Assembly: GCF_900157365.1 (NCBI RefSeq)
Contig: NZ_FUEZ01000004.1
Coordinates: 917,066-981,065, forward strand
Direction of reading: 5' to 3'
Source: Mycobacterium numidiamassiliense
Lineage (GTDB): Bacteria; Actinomycetota; Actinomycetes; Mycobacteriales; Mycobacteriaceae
DNA: 64,000 nt
The stretch's first letter is position 1; every line of letters starts with the position of its first letter. Below, piece by piece: positions 24,540 through 33,169 of this stretch. Position numbers and translations under genes: made by a program. The notes under the pieces were generated by a model. That model was not told where the DNA came from and did no database searches. It worked only from the letters and a program-made list of their open reading frames with translations.

Positions 24540-25642
24540 TCCTTCCCGAGGTCGAGAAGCCGGCGGGCGATGATGTTGCGCTGAATCTCAGCCGTACCGC
24601 CGTAAATAGTCGACGCGCGTGAGTACAGATACTCCGAGCGCCACGGCGTCTCATCGAGCTCGAGAACGCCGGGCAACAGGTCGCGCACGGTGTCGTAAAG
24701 CTGCTGTTCGGCGGAGGACAACAGCACCTTGTCAATAGAGGTATCGGGGCCTAGGCGTGCTCCGTCCCGTAGCCGGTGCTGGGTGGCGCGGGAACGGCAA
24801 CGCAGCGTGTGCAGTGCGAGATACGCTGCGCCCAAATCATATTCGTCGTGACCGCCGTGTTTGTTGCCGCCGGACACCTCGGCGATGAGCGCATCGAATC
24901 GGGAGTAGAGATACGCGATCCGCTGCCAGAAGCAGCTGGACCGCTCGTAGGGGAGTAGATCCATGGCGAGGTTCCAACCGTCACCCGGCTTGCCGAGCAT
25001 GCGGCTGCCCGGGATCACCACGTCGTCGTAGTACACCTCGCAGAATTCGTCGACTCCGTGCATCGTGCGCAGCGGCCGAATGGTGATGCCGGGGGTGTCC
25101 AGGTCGACGAAGAACGCGGTGATTCCGTCATGTCCTGGGGCGGTGCGGGTGAGCAGGATGCATCGAGTCGAGAACTGCGCGAAGCTGGTCCACACCTTCT
25201 GCCCGTTGACAATCCAGTTGTCCCCGTCCTGGACCGCACGGGTGGTCAGCGACGCCAGGTCGCTGCCCGAACCCGGTTCGGAAAAGCCCTGGCACCATTG
25301 CTCTTCGCCGCGGAGCAGACGCGGGACCATTTCGGCTGCGAGTTCTGGCGGCGCGTAGTCGATCATCGTGGGTGTGAGCACTTCGAGCATCGAATAGGGT
25401 CCGGGCTCGGCAAGGCGCCGGCCGACCACCTCTTCGCCGACGACCGCGCGCAACACCGCGGGCCCGCCCAGCCCGCCGACCTCGACCGGCCAGCCGTAGC
25501 GCATCCAATCGGCGTCGTACAGGGCGCGGCTGACCCGCAGGAACTGCAGCATATGGCCCTGCAGCGAGTGGTCGGGTCCAGGTGTTAAGTCGTTCTCATC
25601 GAGCCACTTACGCAGCCCCGACCGGAACTCCTCGACATTCAC
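24536..25642 (-). CDS. Acyl-CoA dehydrogenase, large partner subunit
   Basis: 368-residue dehydrogenase with FSEPGSGSDLASLTTRAV, WIVNGQKVWTSFAQ and the C-terminal IYGGTAEIQRNIIARRLLDLG. It resembles FadE26/FadE28-type enzymes acting on bulky, cyclic acyl-CoAs. The GTG at 25642 overlaps the SnoaL-like gene's stop (GTGA); the frame extends upstream but only as a shadow of that gene. It forms a pair with the short dehydrogenase downstream. Confidence 0.9.
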   Translation of the reverse strand: MNVEEFRSGLRKWLDENDLTPGPDHSLQGHMLQFLRVSRALYDADWMRYGWPVEVGGLGGPAVLRAVVGEEVVGRRLAEPGPYSMLEVLTPTMIDYAPPELAAEMVPRLLRGEEQWCQGFSEPGSGSDLASLTTRAVQDGDNWIVNGQKVWTSFAQFSTRCILLTRTAPGHDGITAFFVDLDTPGITIRPLRTMHGVDEFCEVYYDDVVIPGSRMLGKPGDGWNLAMDLLPYERSSCFWQRIAYLYSRFDALIAEVSGGNKHGGHDEYDLGAAYLALHTLRCRSRATQHRLRDGARLGPDTSIDKVLLSSAEQQLYDTVRDLLPGVLELDETPWRSEYLYSRASTIYGGTAEIQRNIIARRLLDLGKE

Positions 25643-26073
25643 GGCGTGGGGCGGCCGATGGCGTGCGGGCGCCCGGAGTCGTGTACCCCGCTGCGGCGGA
25701 TGAAGGTCATGGCCCGGGTTTTCAGGCGCCAGCCGCCGGCGGTGCGGGAGTAGGTGTCGCGGTAGTAGCCGATCCGCATGTCGTGGGTGGAGCCGTCGAT
25801 GAAGCACAGCGGCTGGGTGCCGCTCGCCGAGTCGCCCTCGAGGTTTTCCACTAAGGCAGTTCCGGTGAGGAACAAGCCTTTTGGCGCCGCGGCCACCAGT
25901 TCGGGGAACCTGTCCAGCTTGTACGTGGATCCGAAGGCGCTATAGGTCCCGTCGGGTGTGAACACGCCGATGAGGCCTTCGATGTCTTCCTGGGTGATCG
26001 TGACCGCGTAGCGGGCCAGCAGCTGCTGAATCTCGACCAGATCGTCAGTTCTGCTGGGCTGACTTGTTGACAT
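25639..26073 (-). CDS. SnoaL-like/NTF2-fold protein
   Basis: 144-residue cone-fold protein. The opening DDLVEIQQLLARYAVTITQED and central GVFTPDGTYSAFG are the usual signature of SnoaL-like polyketide cyclases, steroid isomerases and dioxygenase beta subunits. It overlaps the amidohydrolase by 29 bp. A Rieske oxygenase alpha subunit lies three genes upstream, but small subunits normally lie next to alpha, so a hydratase or isomerase role is equally possible. Confidence 0.82.
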   Translation of the reverse strand: MSTSQPSRTDDLVEIQQLLARYAVTITQEDIEGLIGVFTPDGTYSAFGSTYKLDRFPELVAAAPKGLFLTGTALVENLEGDSASGTQPLCFIDGSTHDMRIGYYRDTYSRTAGGWRLKTRAMTFIRRSGVHDSGRPHAIGRPTP

Positions 26074-27271
26074 AGACCTTGCCGCCTTTCATGACGAAGC
26101 TGACGTCTCGGGTAACCGTGATGTCTTCCAACGGGTTTCCGGGTACCGCGATGATATCCGCGAGTTGACCCGGCACCAGCCGGCCCAGGTCGGTCGAGTT
26201 GATCAGCTCGGCGGCGACTACCGTGGCCGCCCGCAGCACCGCCAGCGGTGGCAGGCCCCACTCCACCAGGGTGACAAGCTCGTCCGCGTTGCGGCCATGC
26301 GGGATCGCCGGCGCGTCGGTGCCGACGGCGATCTTCACGCCCGCCTGGTAGGCGGCCAGTATCGACGTGCGCGACTTCGGGAACATCTCGGCGGCCTTGG
26401 CCTGCAGTTCGGGCGGGGCGTGCGAGACGTCCATACCTTCGGCCAGCCGTCGCGTGCTCACCAGGAAGGTGCCGTGCTCGACCATCGACGCGATCGCCTC
26501 GTCATCGATCAGGAAACCGTGTTCGATGCAGTCGATGCCGGCGTCGACAGCGTGCCTGACGGCTTCGGCGCCGTGTGTGTGCGCGGCGACGCGCAGCCCG
26601 CGGCGGTGTGCCTCGTCGACGATCGCGCGCAGCTCTTCATCCGAATAGTGTTGTGCGCCAGGAGGTCCCGTGAGGGACATCACCCCGCCGGAGCAACACA
26701 CCTTGATCAGCTGGGCGCCGTGTTTGATCTGGTAACGCACCGCCTTGCGGATCTCGTCGACCCCGTTGGCGATGCCTTCCTCGATGGTCAGGTCCAGCAC
26801 GTGCGGCGCGAACGCCGCGAACATCGTTGGATCCAGATGGCCGCCGGTCGGGGTGATGGCGTGGCCGGCGGGCACCACGCGGGGACCGTCGATCCAGCCG
26901 GCGTCGATCGCCTTGCCCAACGCGACGTCAAGCAGATACCCGCCTGTTTTCACGAACAGCCCGAGGTTGCGCACAGTGGTGAAGCCGGCGCGCAGCGTGC
27001 GGCGGGCATTGCCGACCGCACGCAACACCCGCGTCGGCGGGTCATCCTGAACCTGTGACAGGCCGGGCTTTTCGCCGCGACCACCCATCAGGAGATTGAC
27101 CTCCATGTCCATCAGGCCGGGCAGCAGGATTTGGTCGCCCAGATCAATGATCTCGCCTTCGGGGTCGCCCCCGATGCCGACGATGCGGTCGTCCTCGATC
27201 TTGACGATGCCCGGCCGTACGATCTCGCCGGCGTCGACGTCGAGCAGTCCGGCGGCCTTGAGCGTCAGCAC
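26045..27271 (-). CDS. Amidohydrolase (imidazolonepropionase/prolidase-like) with altered HxH
   Basis: 408-residue amidohydrolase with the usual N- and C-terminal beta sandwich. The carboxylated Lys (LIKVCCSGG), AHTHG, IEHGF and GTDAPAIPHG motifs are all kept. The first metal motif, normally DxHxH after LPGL, is D55-M-E57-V-N59, so both histidines are replaced. The metal centre must differ from relatives or be mononuclear. It is embedded in an operon with a Rieske oxygenase and acyl-CoA dehydrogenases; a lactone or amide ring-opening role is possible. Confidence 0.85.
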   Translation of the reverse strand: MLTLKAAGLLDVDAGEIVRPGIVKIEDDRIVGIGGDPEGEIIDLGDQILLPGLMDMEVNLLMGGRGEKPGLSQVQDDPPTRVLRAVGNARRTLRAGFTTVRNLGLFVKTGGYLLDVALGKAIDAGWIDGPRVVPAGHAITPTGGHLDPTMFAAFAPHVLDLTIEEGIANGVDEIRKAVRYQIKHGAQLIKVCCSGGVMSLTGPPGAQHYSDEELRAIVDEAHRRGLRVAAHTHGAEAVRHAVDAGIDCIEHGFLIDDEAIASMVEHGTFLVSTRRLAEGMDVSHAPPELQAKAAEMFPKSRTSILAAYQAGVKIAVGTDAPAIPHGRNADELVTLVEWGLPPLAVLRAATVVAAELINSTDLGRLVPGQLADIIAVPGNPLEDITVTRDVSFVMKGGKVYVNKSAQQN

Positions 27272-27275
27272 CGTT

Positions 27276-27599
27276 TTAGATCACCGGTTCCCGGAGCACT
27301 TCGACCCACGCCGCGCCGCTGTCGGGGACGCGCGGTTGCTTCCATGCCTCGATCGGAAACGACACCATAACCAGCGACTGCATGACGTGCATCAAACTCC
27401 TTGCGTCCTCGGGCAGGTCGTCCAAGGGGAACTTATCGCAGTAGGCGATGACATCGTTCAGCAACGGGAATGCGACGTCGTAGAACTCCTGCATCTCGGC
27501 CATCGTCGAGGCCAACCGCTTGGCGTAACGCTCGGGCTCGGTGGCCAGGTCCCACGCCAAATAGGGTTCCAGGGCGGAGAACTCAGACGGTAGCGACAT
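27276..27599 (-). CDS. Hypothetical protein coupled to Rieske oxygenase
   Basis: 107-residue soluble, acidic and mostly helical protein (MAEMQEFYDVAFPLLNDVIAYCDKFPLDDLPEDA) with no motif I recognise. It overlaps the oxygenase gene by 17 bp upstream and ends 4 bp before the amidohydrolase start. Position suggests an accessory factor or small subunit of the oxygenase, though it lacks the cone-fold look of dioxygenase beta subunits. Confidence 0.72.
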   Translation of the reverse strand: MSLPSEFSALEPYLAWDLATEPERYAKRLASTMAEMQEFYDVAFPLLNDVIAYCDKFPLDDLPEDARSLMHVMQSLVMVSFPIEAWKQPRVPDSGAAWVEVLREPVI

Positions 27600-28860
27600 T
27601 GCGCTGGTGCTCCTTCACGTAATCACCGGTCGTCTTGTGCAGATGGCGGATCAGGACTTCCTGGTCGCAGAGCAGGAACTCGTTGACGGCCCGGGTGCCG
27701 ATCATGGTCTGGGTCGCTTCCAGGGTGTTGGCGTCCTGGAGTGCGTACTCCTTGAACGTCACGGCGGCCAACTCCTGGGCCAGGCGTTCCCGTGCATTGC
27801 GCGGCGGCACGAAATACAGCGACGCCTCGAAGATGTGCTTGTCCACAGCCGTCGGCCAGTAGTGGTAGGTCAGGTACCAACCCGGCTCCCAGATCAGCAG
27901 CATGAAGTTCGGGTAGAACAGCCACGAGTCGATGCCCCACTGCGGCACCCTCTTCACGTTGACACCCGGTGGCAGCTCCAGGTTCTCGATGATCTCCGGC
28001 TTGTCCCACGGACCGAACAAACCGCTACGCAACACCTGGTCCATCGGCTTGACCATGGACATGTCCGGGGGCGGTGCCTGACCACCCCAGGTCGACTGCA
28101 GGTTGTGCGGTCCGGCCAGCTCGTAGTGCAGCGCCTCGTAGCCGAATTTCTGGATCTTGGCGGCTTCTTCCTTGGTGTACTGGCCCTGGTGCAGGATCGG
28201 CGCGTGATAGAACTCGACGAACGCGTCGATGAACAGCTTCCAGTTGCTGCCGACTTCGGCCCGGTAGGAGTAGGTCTCGGTCATCTCGCCGAAGGGGTAG
28301 CCCTCGATGCTCTTGGCCAGCGGCCCGAGGTAGTCGGTGAGCGGCGCCGCGTTGTTGTCGAAGTTGATGAAGATGAAGCCTTCCCACACTTCGCAACGGA
28401 CGGGCGCCAGGCCGTAGTTGCCCTTGTCGAGGTTGAAGAACTCGTCTTCCTGTTGGACGAAGGTCAGGTCGCCATCGAGGCTGTAGCGCCACGCGTGGTA
28501 TTTGCAGGTGAATTGCCGGCAGGTGCCGGAGGTCTCTTCGTTGGGAAAGTCGTTCCACACCAACTTGTTTCCGCGGTGGCGGCAGACATTGTGGTAGGCC
28601 TTGACGGTCCCGTCCTTGGTCTTGACGATGATCACTGACGTGCCCTTGCCCACCGACGGCAGCTCTCTGGTGAAGTAGCTGCCGGTGCGGGGGAGCCGGT
28701 TGACACGGCCGACGTTGAGCCACGTCTTCTTGAAGACCGCGTCGCGCTCGGCCTCGAAGAAAGTCGGGTCGATCGAGTCGGTGTAATCGACCGGCGCGGT
28801 ACCCAGCTCGGGGTAGTTTTCGGTCCAGCTGCCAGCAGCGGGCTTAGGAAAGTGGGCCAA
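27583..28860 (-). CDS. Rieske non-haem iron oxygenase, alpha subunit
   Basis: 425-residue aromatic-ring-hydroxylating-type oxygenase. The Rieske cluster is C93-R-H95 and C119-x2-H122; the mononuclear iron site has H219 and H224 after NWKLFIDAFVEFYH. It would hydroxylate a ring or demethylate, using electrons from a ferredoxin. TTG 28860 is chosen because AAAGG lies 8 bases upstream and the protein then starts LAHFPKPAAG; the long upstream extension overlaps the CMD gene and is not real. No reductase is adjacent. Confidence 0.92.
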   Translation of the reverse strand: MAHFPKPAAGSWTENYPELGTAPVDYTDSIDPTFFEAERDAVFKKTWLNVGRVNRLPRTGSYFTRELPSVGKGTSVIIVKTKDGTVKAYHNVCRHRGNKLVWNDFPNEETSGTCRQFTCKYHAWRYSLDGDLTFVQQEDEFFNLDKGNYGLAPVRCEVWEGFIFINFDNNAAPLTDYLGPLAKSIEGYPFGEMTETYSYRAEVGSNWKLFIDAFVEFYHAPILHQGQYTKEEAAKIQKFGYEALHYELAGPHNLQSTWGGQAPPPDMSMVKPMDQVLRSGLFGPWDKPEIIENLELPPGVNVKRVPQWGIDSWLFYPNFMLLIWEPGWYLTYHYWPTAVDKHIFEASLYFVPPRNARERLAQELAAVTFKEYALQDANTLEATQTMIGTRAVNEFLLCDQEVLIRHLHKTTGDYVKEHQRNVATV

Positions 28861-28865
28861 CGTTC

Positions 28866-29402
28866 TTACCTTTCTTGTGCGACGTGCTCGAGCTGTATGC
28901 CGAATGTGTTGAAAGCCATGGCCAGCAGCGTGTAGCAGCCGACCGTGAAGACGAAATCCATGCGCTGCTGGTCGTTGAGGCGCTCGCCGAGCGCGGCCCA
29001 GGTCTGGTCGGACAACTCCGATTTGTCGACGAGTTCGTCGACCCCGGTGAGGACCGTGCGCTCGAAATCGTCGAAGTGGCCGGCACCCTCGCCGGCAAAA
29101 CACGGCACCGCGGCGATCTCGTCGTCGGTGATCCCTTCGTCCTTGGCGAGGTCGACGTGGTGCGTCCATTCGTATGCGCAGTCGCGGCGGTGCGCGACGC
29201 GCAGAATGGCCAGTTCGCGCAGGCGCGCCGGCAGGGTCGACGCCATCAACAGATGGACGTTGAACCTCAGAAACGCCTTGGCCAATGCCGGGTGGTGAGC
29301 GAAGGTACTGAGCGCATTGTTGGTGTCCGCGCCACGCATTGCCGAGAGTGCCTGCTGGGTAGCCTCGTCCCACTGATCAGCGGGCAGTGGCGGCAAGCGC
29401 AT
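28866..29402 (-). CDS. Carboxymuconolactone decarboxylase/AhpD-fold protein
   Basis: 178-residue CMD-fold helical protein. The active segment is RRDCAYEWTHHVDLAKDEGI, with one Cys and adjacent histidines in place of the CxxC of AhpD. Such proteins act as decarboxylases, lyases or peroxide-linked reductants. ATG 29402 with GAGAGGA upstream is preferred to a TTG at 29423. It is the first gene of the minus-strand operon; a perfect GAGAAT operator lies 22 bp upstream. Confidence 0.85.
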   Translation of the reverse strand: MRLPPLPADQWDEATQQALSAMRGADTNNALSTFAHHPALAKAFLRFNVHLLMASTLPARLRELAILRVAHRRDCAYEWTHHVDLAKDEGITDDEIAAVPCFAGEGAGHFDDFERTVLTGVDELVDKSELSDQTWAALGERLNDQQRMDFVFTVGCYTLLAMAFNTFGIQLEHVAQER

Positions 29403-29424
29403 TGTGAGAGTCCTCTCGGCCAAA

Positions 29425-29439
29425 GAGAATCATATTCTC
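29425..29439. promoter_or_regulatory. GAGAAT-N3-ATTCTC operator, site 3 (perfect)
   Basis: GAGAATCATATTCTC, perfect arms around CAT, 22 bp before the CMD gene start. At this distance it would cover the promoter core of the whole 23712-29402 operon. Confidence 0.78.
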
Positions 29440-29822
29440 ATTTACAACCAACAGACTGGCATGATTCGGTCTGCGGGTCAATGCCGGCCGGTCCGGGTGC
29501 CTCGGTGGCCGCGCCGGCCCCGGAGATTCGCATCGGGACGCGCGAGCACAGGCGGCTTCGCGGCCGGTGAGAAACAATTGTTTGGTTCGGTTCTTGGTTA
29601 ACCACCCCGCGCAGGCGTTCCATCGACATGTAATGGCAGGTGAGCGGGCGATCGAGGCCATGATGGTCGAGCGCGGCGCGGCCGCTGGATTTGCCGGAGC
29701 GGCGCAGCGAATGTTGATTCTCACTTGGCGAGAAGCTAGTTTTCAAAGGTAGAGGGCTGACGTTGGCCGGCCGATGCTGTGGGTGCCGACAGCTAGTGGA
29801 TGATCCGATCGAGAGGAACGTC
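29440..29822. other. Intergenic region with several palindromes
   Basis: 383 bases between divergent operons, without a convincing gene. It holds a 12-bp perfect palindrome AAACAATTGTTT (29572-29583), TGGTTAACCA (29595-29604) and a wider inverted repeat TTCTC-N7-GAGAA (29717-29733) 89 bp before the amidohydrolase start. These may be binding sites for the plus-strand operon. Confidence 0.45.
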
Positions 29823-31121
29823 ATGAACAAAGAAGACATGATGCTGATCAGCGTCGACGACCACACTGTCGAGCCACCGAACATGTTCAAGAACCACCTG
29901 TCGGCGAAGTACCAAGACGACGCGCCCCGGTTGGTGCACAACGCCGACGGCTCCGACATGTGGAAGTTCCGTGACACGGTGATCCCGAACGTCGCACTGA
30001 ACGCCGTCGCAGGCCGGCCCAAGGAAGAGTACGGAATCGAGCCGACGGGTCTCGACGAAATCCGGCCGGGTTGTTACAACGTCGACGAACGAATCAAGGA
30101 CATGAATGCCGGCGGCATTCTCGCCTCGATCTGCTTCCCGTCGTTCCCGGGCTTTGCCGGGCGGCTGTTCGCCACCGACGACCACGACTTCTCGATCGCT
30201 CTGGTGCAGGCCTACAACGACTGGCACATCGACGAGTGGTGTGGCGCCTACCCGGCGCGGTTTATCCCGATGGCGATCCCGGTGATCTGGGATGCCGAGG
30301 CGTGCGCCGCCGAGGTGCGTCGGGTGTCGAAGAAGGGCGTGCACGCGCTGACGTTCACCGAAAATCCGGCCGCGATGGGCTACCCAAGCTTCCACGACGA
30401 GTACTGGAACCCGCTGTGGAAAGCCTTGGTGGACACCGACACTGTGATGAACGTGCACATCGGATCCTCGGGCCGGTTGGCCATCACCGCACCGGACGCG
30501 CCGATGGACGTGATGATCACGCTGCAGCCGATGAACATCGTGCAGGCCGCCGCCGACCTGCTGTGGTCGCGGCCGATCAAGGAGTACCCGGACCTGAAGG
30601 TGGCCCTGTCCGAGGGCGGGACCGGCTGGATCCCCTACTTCCTGGAGCGCGCCGACCGCACCTATGAGATGCACTCCACCTGGACCCACCAGGACTTCAA
30701 GGGCAAGCTGCCCAGCGAGGTCTTCCGCGAGCACTTCCTGACCTGCTTCATCAGCGACAAGGTCGGCGTGGCACTGCGCAACATGATCGGCATCGACAAC
30801 ATCGCGTGGGAGGCCGACTACCCGCACAGCGACTCGATGTGGCCGGGTGCGCCCGAAGAGCTGTGGGATGTGTTGTCGCTCAACAACGTTCCTGACGACG
30901 AGATCAACAAGATGACCTACGAGAACGCCATGCGGTGGTATTCGTTCGACCCGTTCACCCACATCCCGCGCGAGCAGGCTACTGTCGGCGCGTTGCGCAA
31001 GGCGGCCGAGGGACACGATGTGTCCATCAAAGCGGCGGGACACGACAAGGACGCCAGGGCGGGTTCGTCGTTCGCGGACTTCGCCGCCAACGCGAAAGCC
31101 CTTACCGGCAACAAGGACTGA
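29823..31121 (+). CDS. Amidohydrolase-family protein (ACMSD/decarboxylase-like)
   Basis: 432-residue amidohydrolase-2 protein, longer than the usual ~340-390. The N-terminal metal strand is SVDDHTVEPPNMF and the C-terminal strand WEADYPHSDSMWP keeps the Asp. NVHIGSSGR supplies a central His. GAGAGGAA lies upstream of ATG 29823. It leads a plus-strand operon with acyl-CoA dehydrogenase (56 bp gap), enoyl-CoA hydratase and thiolase. Likely a hydrolytic or decarboxylating step on a CoA ester or ring product; substrate unknown. Confidence 0.86.
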   Translation: MNKEDMMLISVDDHTVEPPNMFKNHLSAKYQDDAPRLVHNADGSDMWKFRDTVIPNVALNAVAGRPKEEYGIEPTGLDEIRPGCYNVDERIKDMNAGGILASICFPSFPGFAGRLFATDDHDFSIALVQAYNDWHIDEWCGAYPARFIPMAIPVIWDAEACAAEVRRVSKKGVHALTFTENPAAMGYPSFHDEYWNPLWKALVDTDTVMNVHIGSSGRLAITAPDAPMDVMITLQPMNIVQAAADLLWSRPIKEYPDLKVALSEGGTGWIPYFLERADRTYEMHSTWTHQDFKGKLPSEVFREHFLTCFISDKVGVALRNMIGIDNIAWEADYPHSDSMWPGAPEELWDVLSLNNVPDDEINKMTYENAMRWYSFDPFTHIPREQATVGALRKAAEGHDVSIKAAGHDKDARAGSSFADFAANAKALTGNKD

Positions 31122-31177
31122 CCTCAACCGGATGAGCTTGCGCCCCGGTGCATGAACTGACCTAAGGAGACCCAGCA

Positions 31178-32359
31178 GTGCCCGGCGGTGGAATGAATTT
31201 TGAGCTGACTGACGACCAGGAGCTGATCCGTAAGTCCGTCGCCGAGCTGGCGCGCAAATTCGACGACCAGTACTGGATGGAAAAAGACCAGGCGCACGAG
31301 TTTCCGACCGAGTTCTACAAAGCGATAGCCGACGGCGGCTGGCTGGGCATGACGATCCCGACCGAATACGGCGGCCATGGTCTCGGAATCACCGAGGCCA
31401 CGCTGTTGCTCGAGGAAGTCGCCAAGTCCGGTGGCGCCATGAACGCGGCCAGCGCCATCCACCTGTCGATCTTCGGCATGCAGCCGGTCGTCGTGCACGG
31501 CTCCGACGAACTCAAGGCTCGTACGTTGCCTTCGGTCGCGACCGGCGAAGTGCATATCTGCTTCGGAGTCACCGAACCCGGTGCCGGGCTTGATACTTCG
31601 CGGATCACCACGTTCGCCAAGCGTGACGGCGATAAGTACATCGTCAACGGGCGCAAGGTGTGGATCTCCAAGGCGATGGAGTCGGACAAGATCCTGCTGC
31701 TTACCCGCACGCAGAGCTATGAGGAAGTCACCAAGAAGACCGACGGGATGACGCTGTTCCTCACCGATCTCGACCGCAGCCGCGTCGACATCCGCCCGAT
31801 CCGCAAGATGGGCCGCAACGCTGTGAGCTCCAACGAGTTATTCATCGACAATCTCGAAATTCCCGTCGAGGATCGAGTTGGCGAGGAGGGCAAGGGTTTT
31901 CAGTACATTCTGGACGGCTTGAACCCCGAGCGGATGCTGATTGCCGCCGAGGCGCTCGGCATCGGCCGGGTGGCGCTGGAGAAGGCCGTCAAATACGGCA
32001 ACGAGCGCGAGGTGTTCGGCCGGCCCATCGGGATGAACCAGGGCATCCAATTCCCGCTCGCCGATTCGCTGGCCCGCCTCGATGCGGCCGAGCTGATGCT
32101 GCGGAAGGCCACCTGGCTGTATGACAACGGCAAATCCTGTGGCCGCGAAGCGAATACCGCAAAGTACCTCTGCGCCGATGCGGGCTTCGCAGCCGCGGAC
32201 CGGGCATTGCAAACCCACGGCGGCATGGGCTACGCGGAGGAGTACCACATCGCGCGTTACTTCCGCGAGGCCCGGCTGATGAAGATCGCCCCGGTCAGCC
32301 AGGAGATGATTCTGAACTTCCTGGGATCCAACGTCCTAAAACTGCCGAGGAGCTACTGA
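31178..32359 (+). CDS. Acyl-CoA dehydrogenase
   Basis: 393-residue full-length enzyme: GVTEPGAGLDTSRITTFAK, YIVNGRKVWISKA, and ALQTHGGMGYAEEYHIARYFREAR, where the Glu of the last motif is at the usual catalytic-base region of short/medium-chain enzymes. AAGGAG precedes GTG 31178; ATG 31193 is an alternative. It is of a different subfamily from the three 'GGTSEIQRN' dehydrogenases in the window, suggesting a later beta-oxidation round. Confidence 0.92.
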   Translation: MPGGGMNFELTDDQELIRKSVAELARKFDDQYWMEKDQAHEFPTEFYKAIADGGWLGMTIPTEYGGHGLGITEATLLLEEVAKSGGAMNAASAIHLSIFGMQPVVVHGSDELKARTLPSVATGEVHICFGVTEPGAGLDTSRITTFAKRDGDKYIVNGRKVWISKAMESDKILLLTRTQSYEEVTKKTDGMTLFLTDLDRSRVDIRPIRKMGRNAVSSNELFIDNLEIPVEDRVGEEGKGFQYILDGLNPERMLIAAEALGIGRVALEKAVKYGNEREVFGRPIGMNQGIQFPLADSLARLDAAELMLRKATWLYDNGKSCGREANTAKYLCADAGFAAADRALQTHGGMGYAEEYHIARYFREARLMKIAPVSQEMILNFLGSNVLKLPRSY

Positions 32360-33165
32360 CGACCACCGAAGAACCCGTCCTGCTGTCGGATGACAGCGAT
32401 GGGGTGCGCACCCTGACGCTCAACCGTCCGCGCCGAAAGAATGCGATCAATCCCGAGCTGTGGATCGCGCTGCGCGACGCGCTGCATGCGGCCGGCCGTG
32501 ACCGCAGTGTGCGCGCGCTGGTGATCACCGGTTCCGGCGGAAGCTTTTGCTCGGGCGCTGACATCGGGGTCCCCGACGACGTTCATCCGAGATACAAGCT
32601 GCAGCGCCTGACCGACGTGGCCCTGGCGTTGCACGAACTCCCGATCCCGACGGTCGCGAAAGTCACCGGCGTCGCGGTGGGCGCCGGATGGAATCTGGCG
32701 CTGGGCTGCGATTTGGTCGTCGCGTCCCCGGAAGCCACGTTCTCCCAGATCTTTTCGAAGCGCGGCCTGTCGATCGACCTCGGCGGATCGTGGCTACTGC
32801 CGAAACTCGTCGGTTTGCAACAGGCGAAGCGGCTCGCGCTGCTGGCCGAAACCATCGATGCCGCACAGGCATTCGCGATGAACTTGGTGACCTGGGTGGT
32901 GCCCGCCGAGGAAGTGGACGCCTTCGTCGACGACCTCGCTGGTCGGCTCGCGGCCGGCCCGCCGTTCGCGCTCGCCCAGACCAAAGCGCTGCTGAACGAC
33001 GGCGCCAACACCACTATGCGCGACGCGTTGGCCAACGAGGCGCGCGCGCAGATCGGCAATTTCGCGACGACCGATGCGGCGTCCGCCTATGCCGCGTTCG
33101 CTGAGCGGCGGGAGCCGACGTTTACTGGACGATGGGCGCTGTCGAAATCAGACAAAGAGGAGTAG
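32356..33165 (+). CDS. Enoyl-CoA hydratase/isomerase with probable CTG start
   Basis: Crotonase-fold protein. From CTG 32356, which overlaps the preceding stop (CTGA), the product has 269 residues and a proper first strand (EEPVLLSDDSDGVRTLTLNRP). The next usable start, GTG 32404, would remove that strand. GAGGAG sits just upstream. The oxyanion glycines (SGADIG; GVAVGAGWN) are present. The two glutamates of classical hydratases are replaced (Asn in GWNLAL), and an Asp in SIDLGGSW remains, as in PaaG-type isomerases. Next gene, thiolase, starts 4 bp downstream. Confidence 0.85.
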   Translation: MTTTEEPVLLSDDSDGVRTLTLNRPRRKNAINPELWIALRDALHAAGRDRSVRALVITGSGGSFCSGADIGVPDDVHPRYKLQRLTDVALALHELPIPTVAKVTGVAVGAGWNLALGCDLVVASPEATFSQIFSKRGLSIDLGGSWLLPKLVGLQQAKRLALLAETIDAAQAFAMNLVTWVVPAEEVDAFVDDLAGRLAAGPPFALAQTKALLNDGANTTMRDALANEARAQIGNFATTDAASAYAAFAERREPTFTGRWALSKSDKEE

Positions 33166-33169
33166 AGCT

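Noticed and set aside
24536..25807. Longer start for the acyl-CoA dehydrogenase
   Set aside because: The upstream 55 codons are His/Pro/Arg-rich shadow of the SnoaL-like gene; GTG 25642 overlaps that gene's stop in the manner of the rest of the operon.
27583..29373. Rieske oxygenase as a 596-residue protein with an N-terminal extension
   Set aside because: The extension overlaps the CMD gene on the same strand and is Arg-rich shadow sequence; TTG 28860 with AAAGG gives the normal length.
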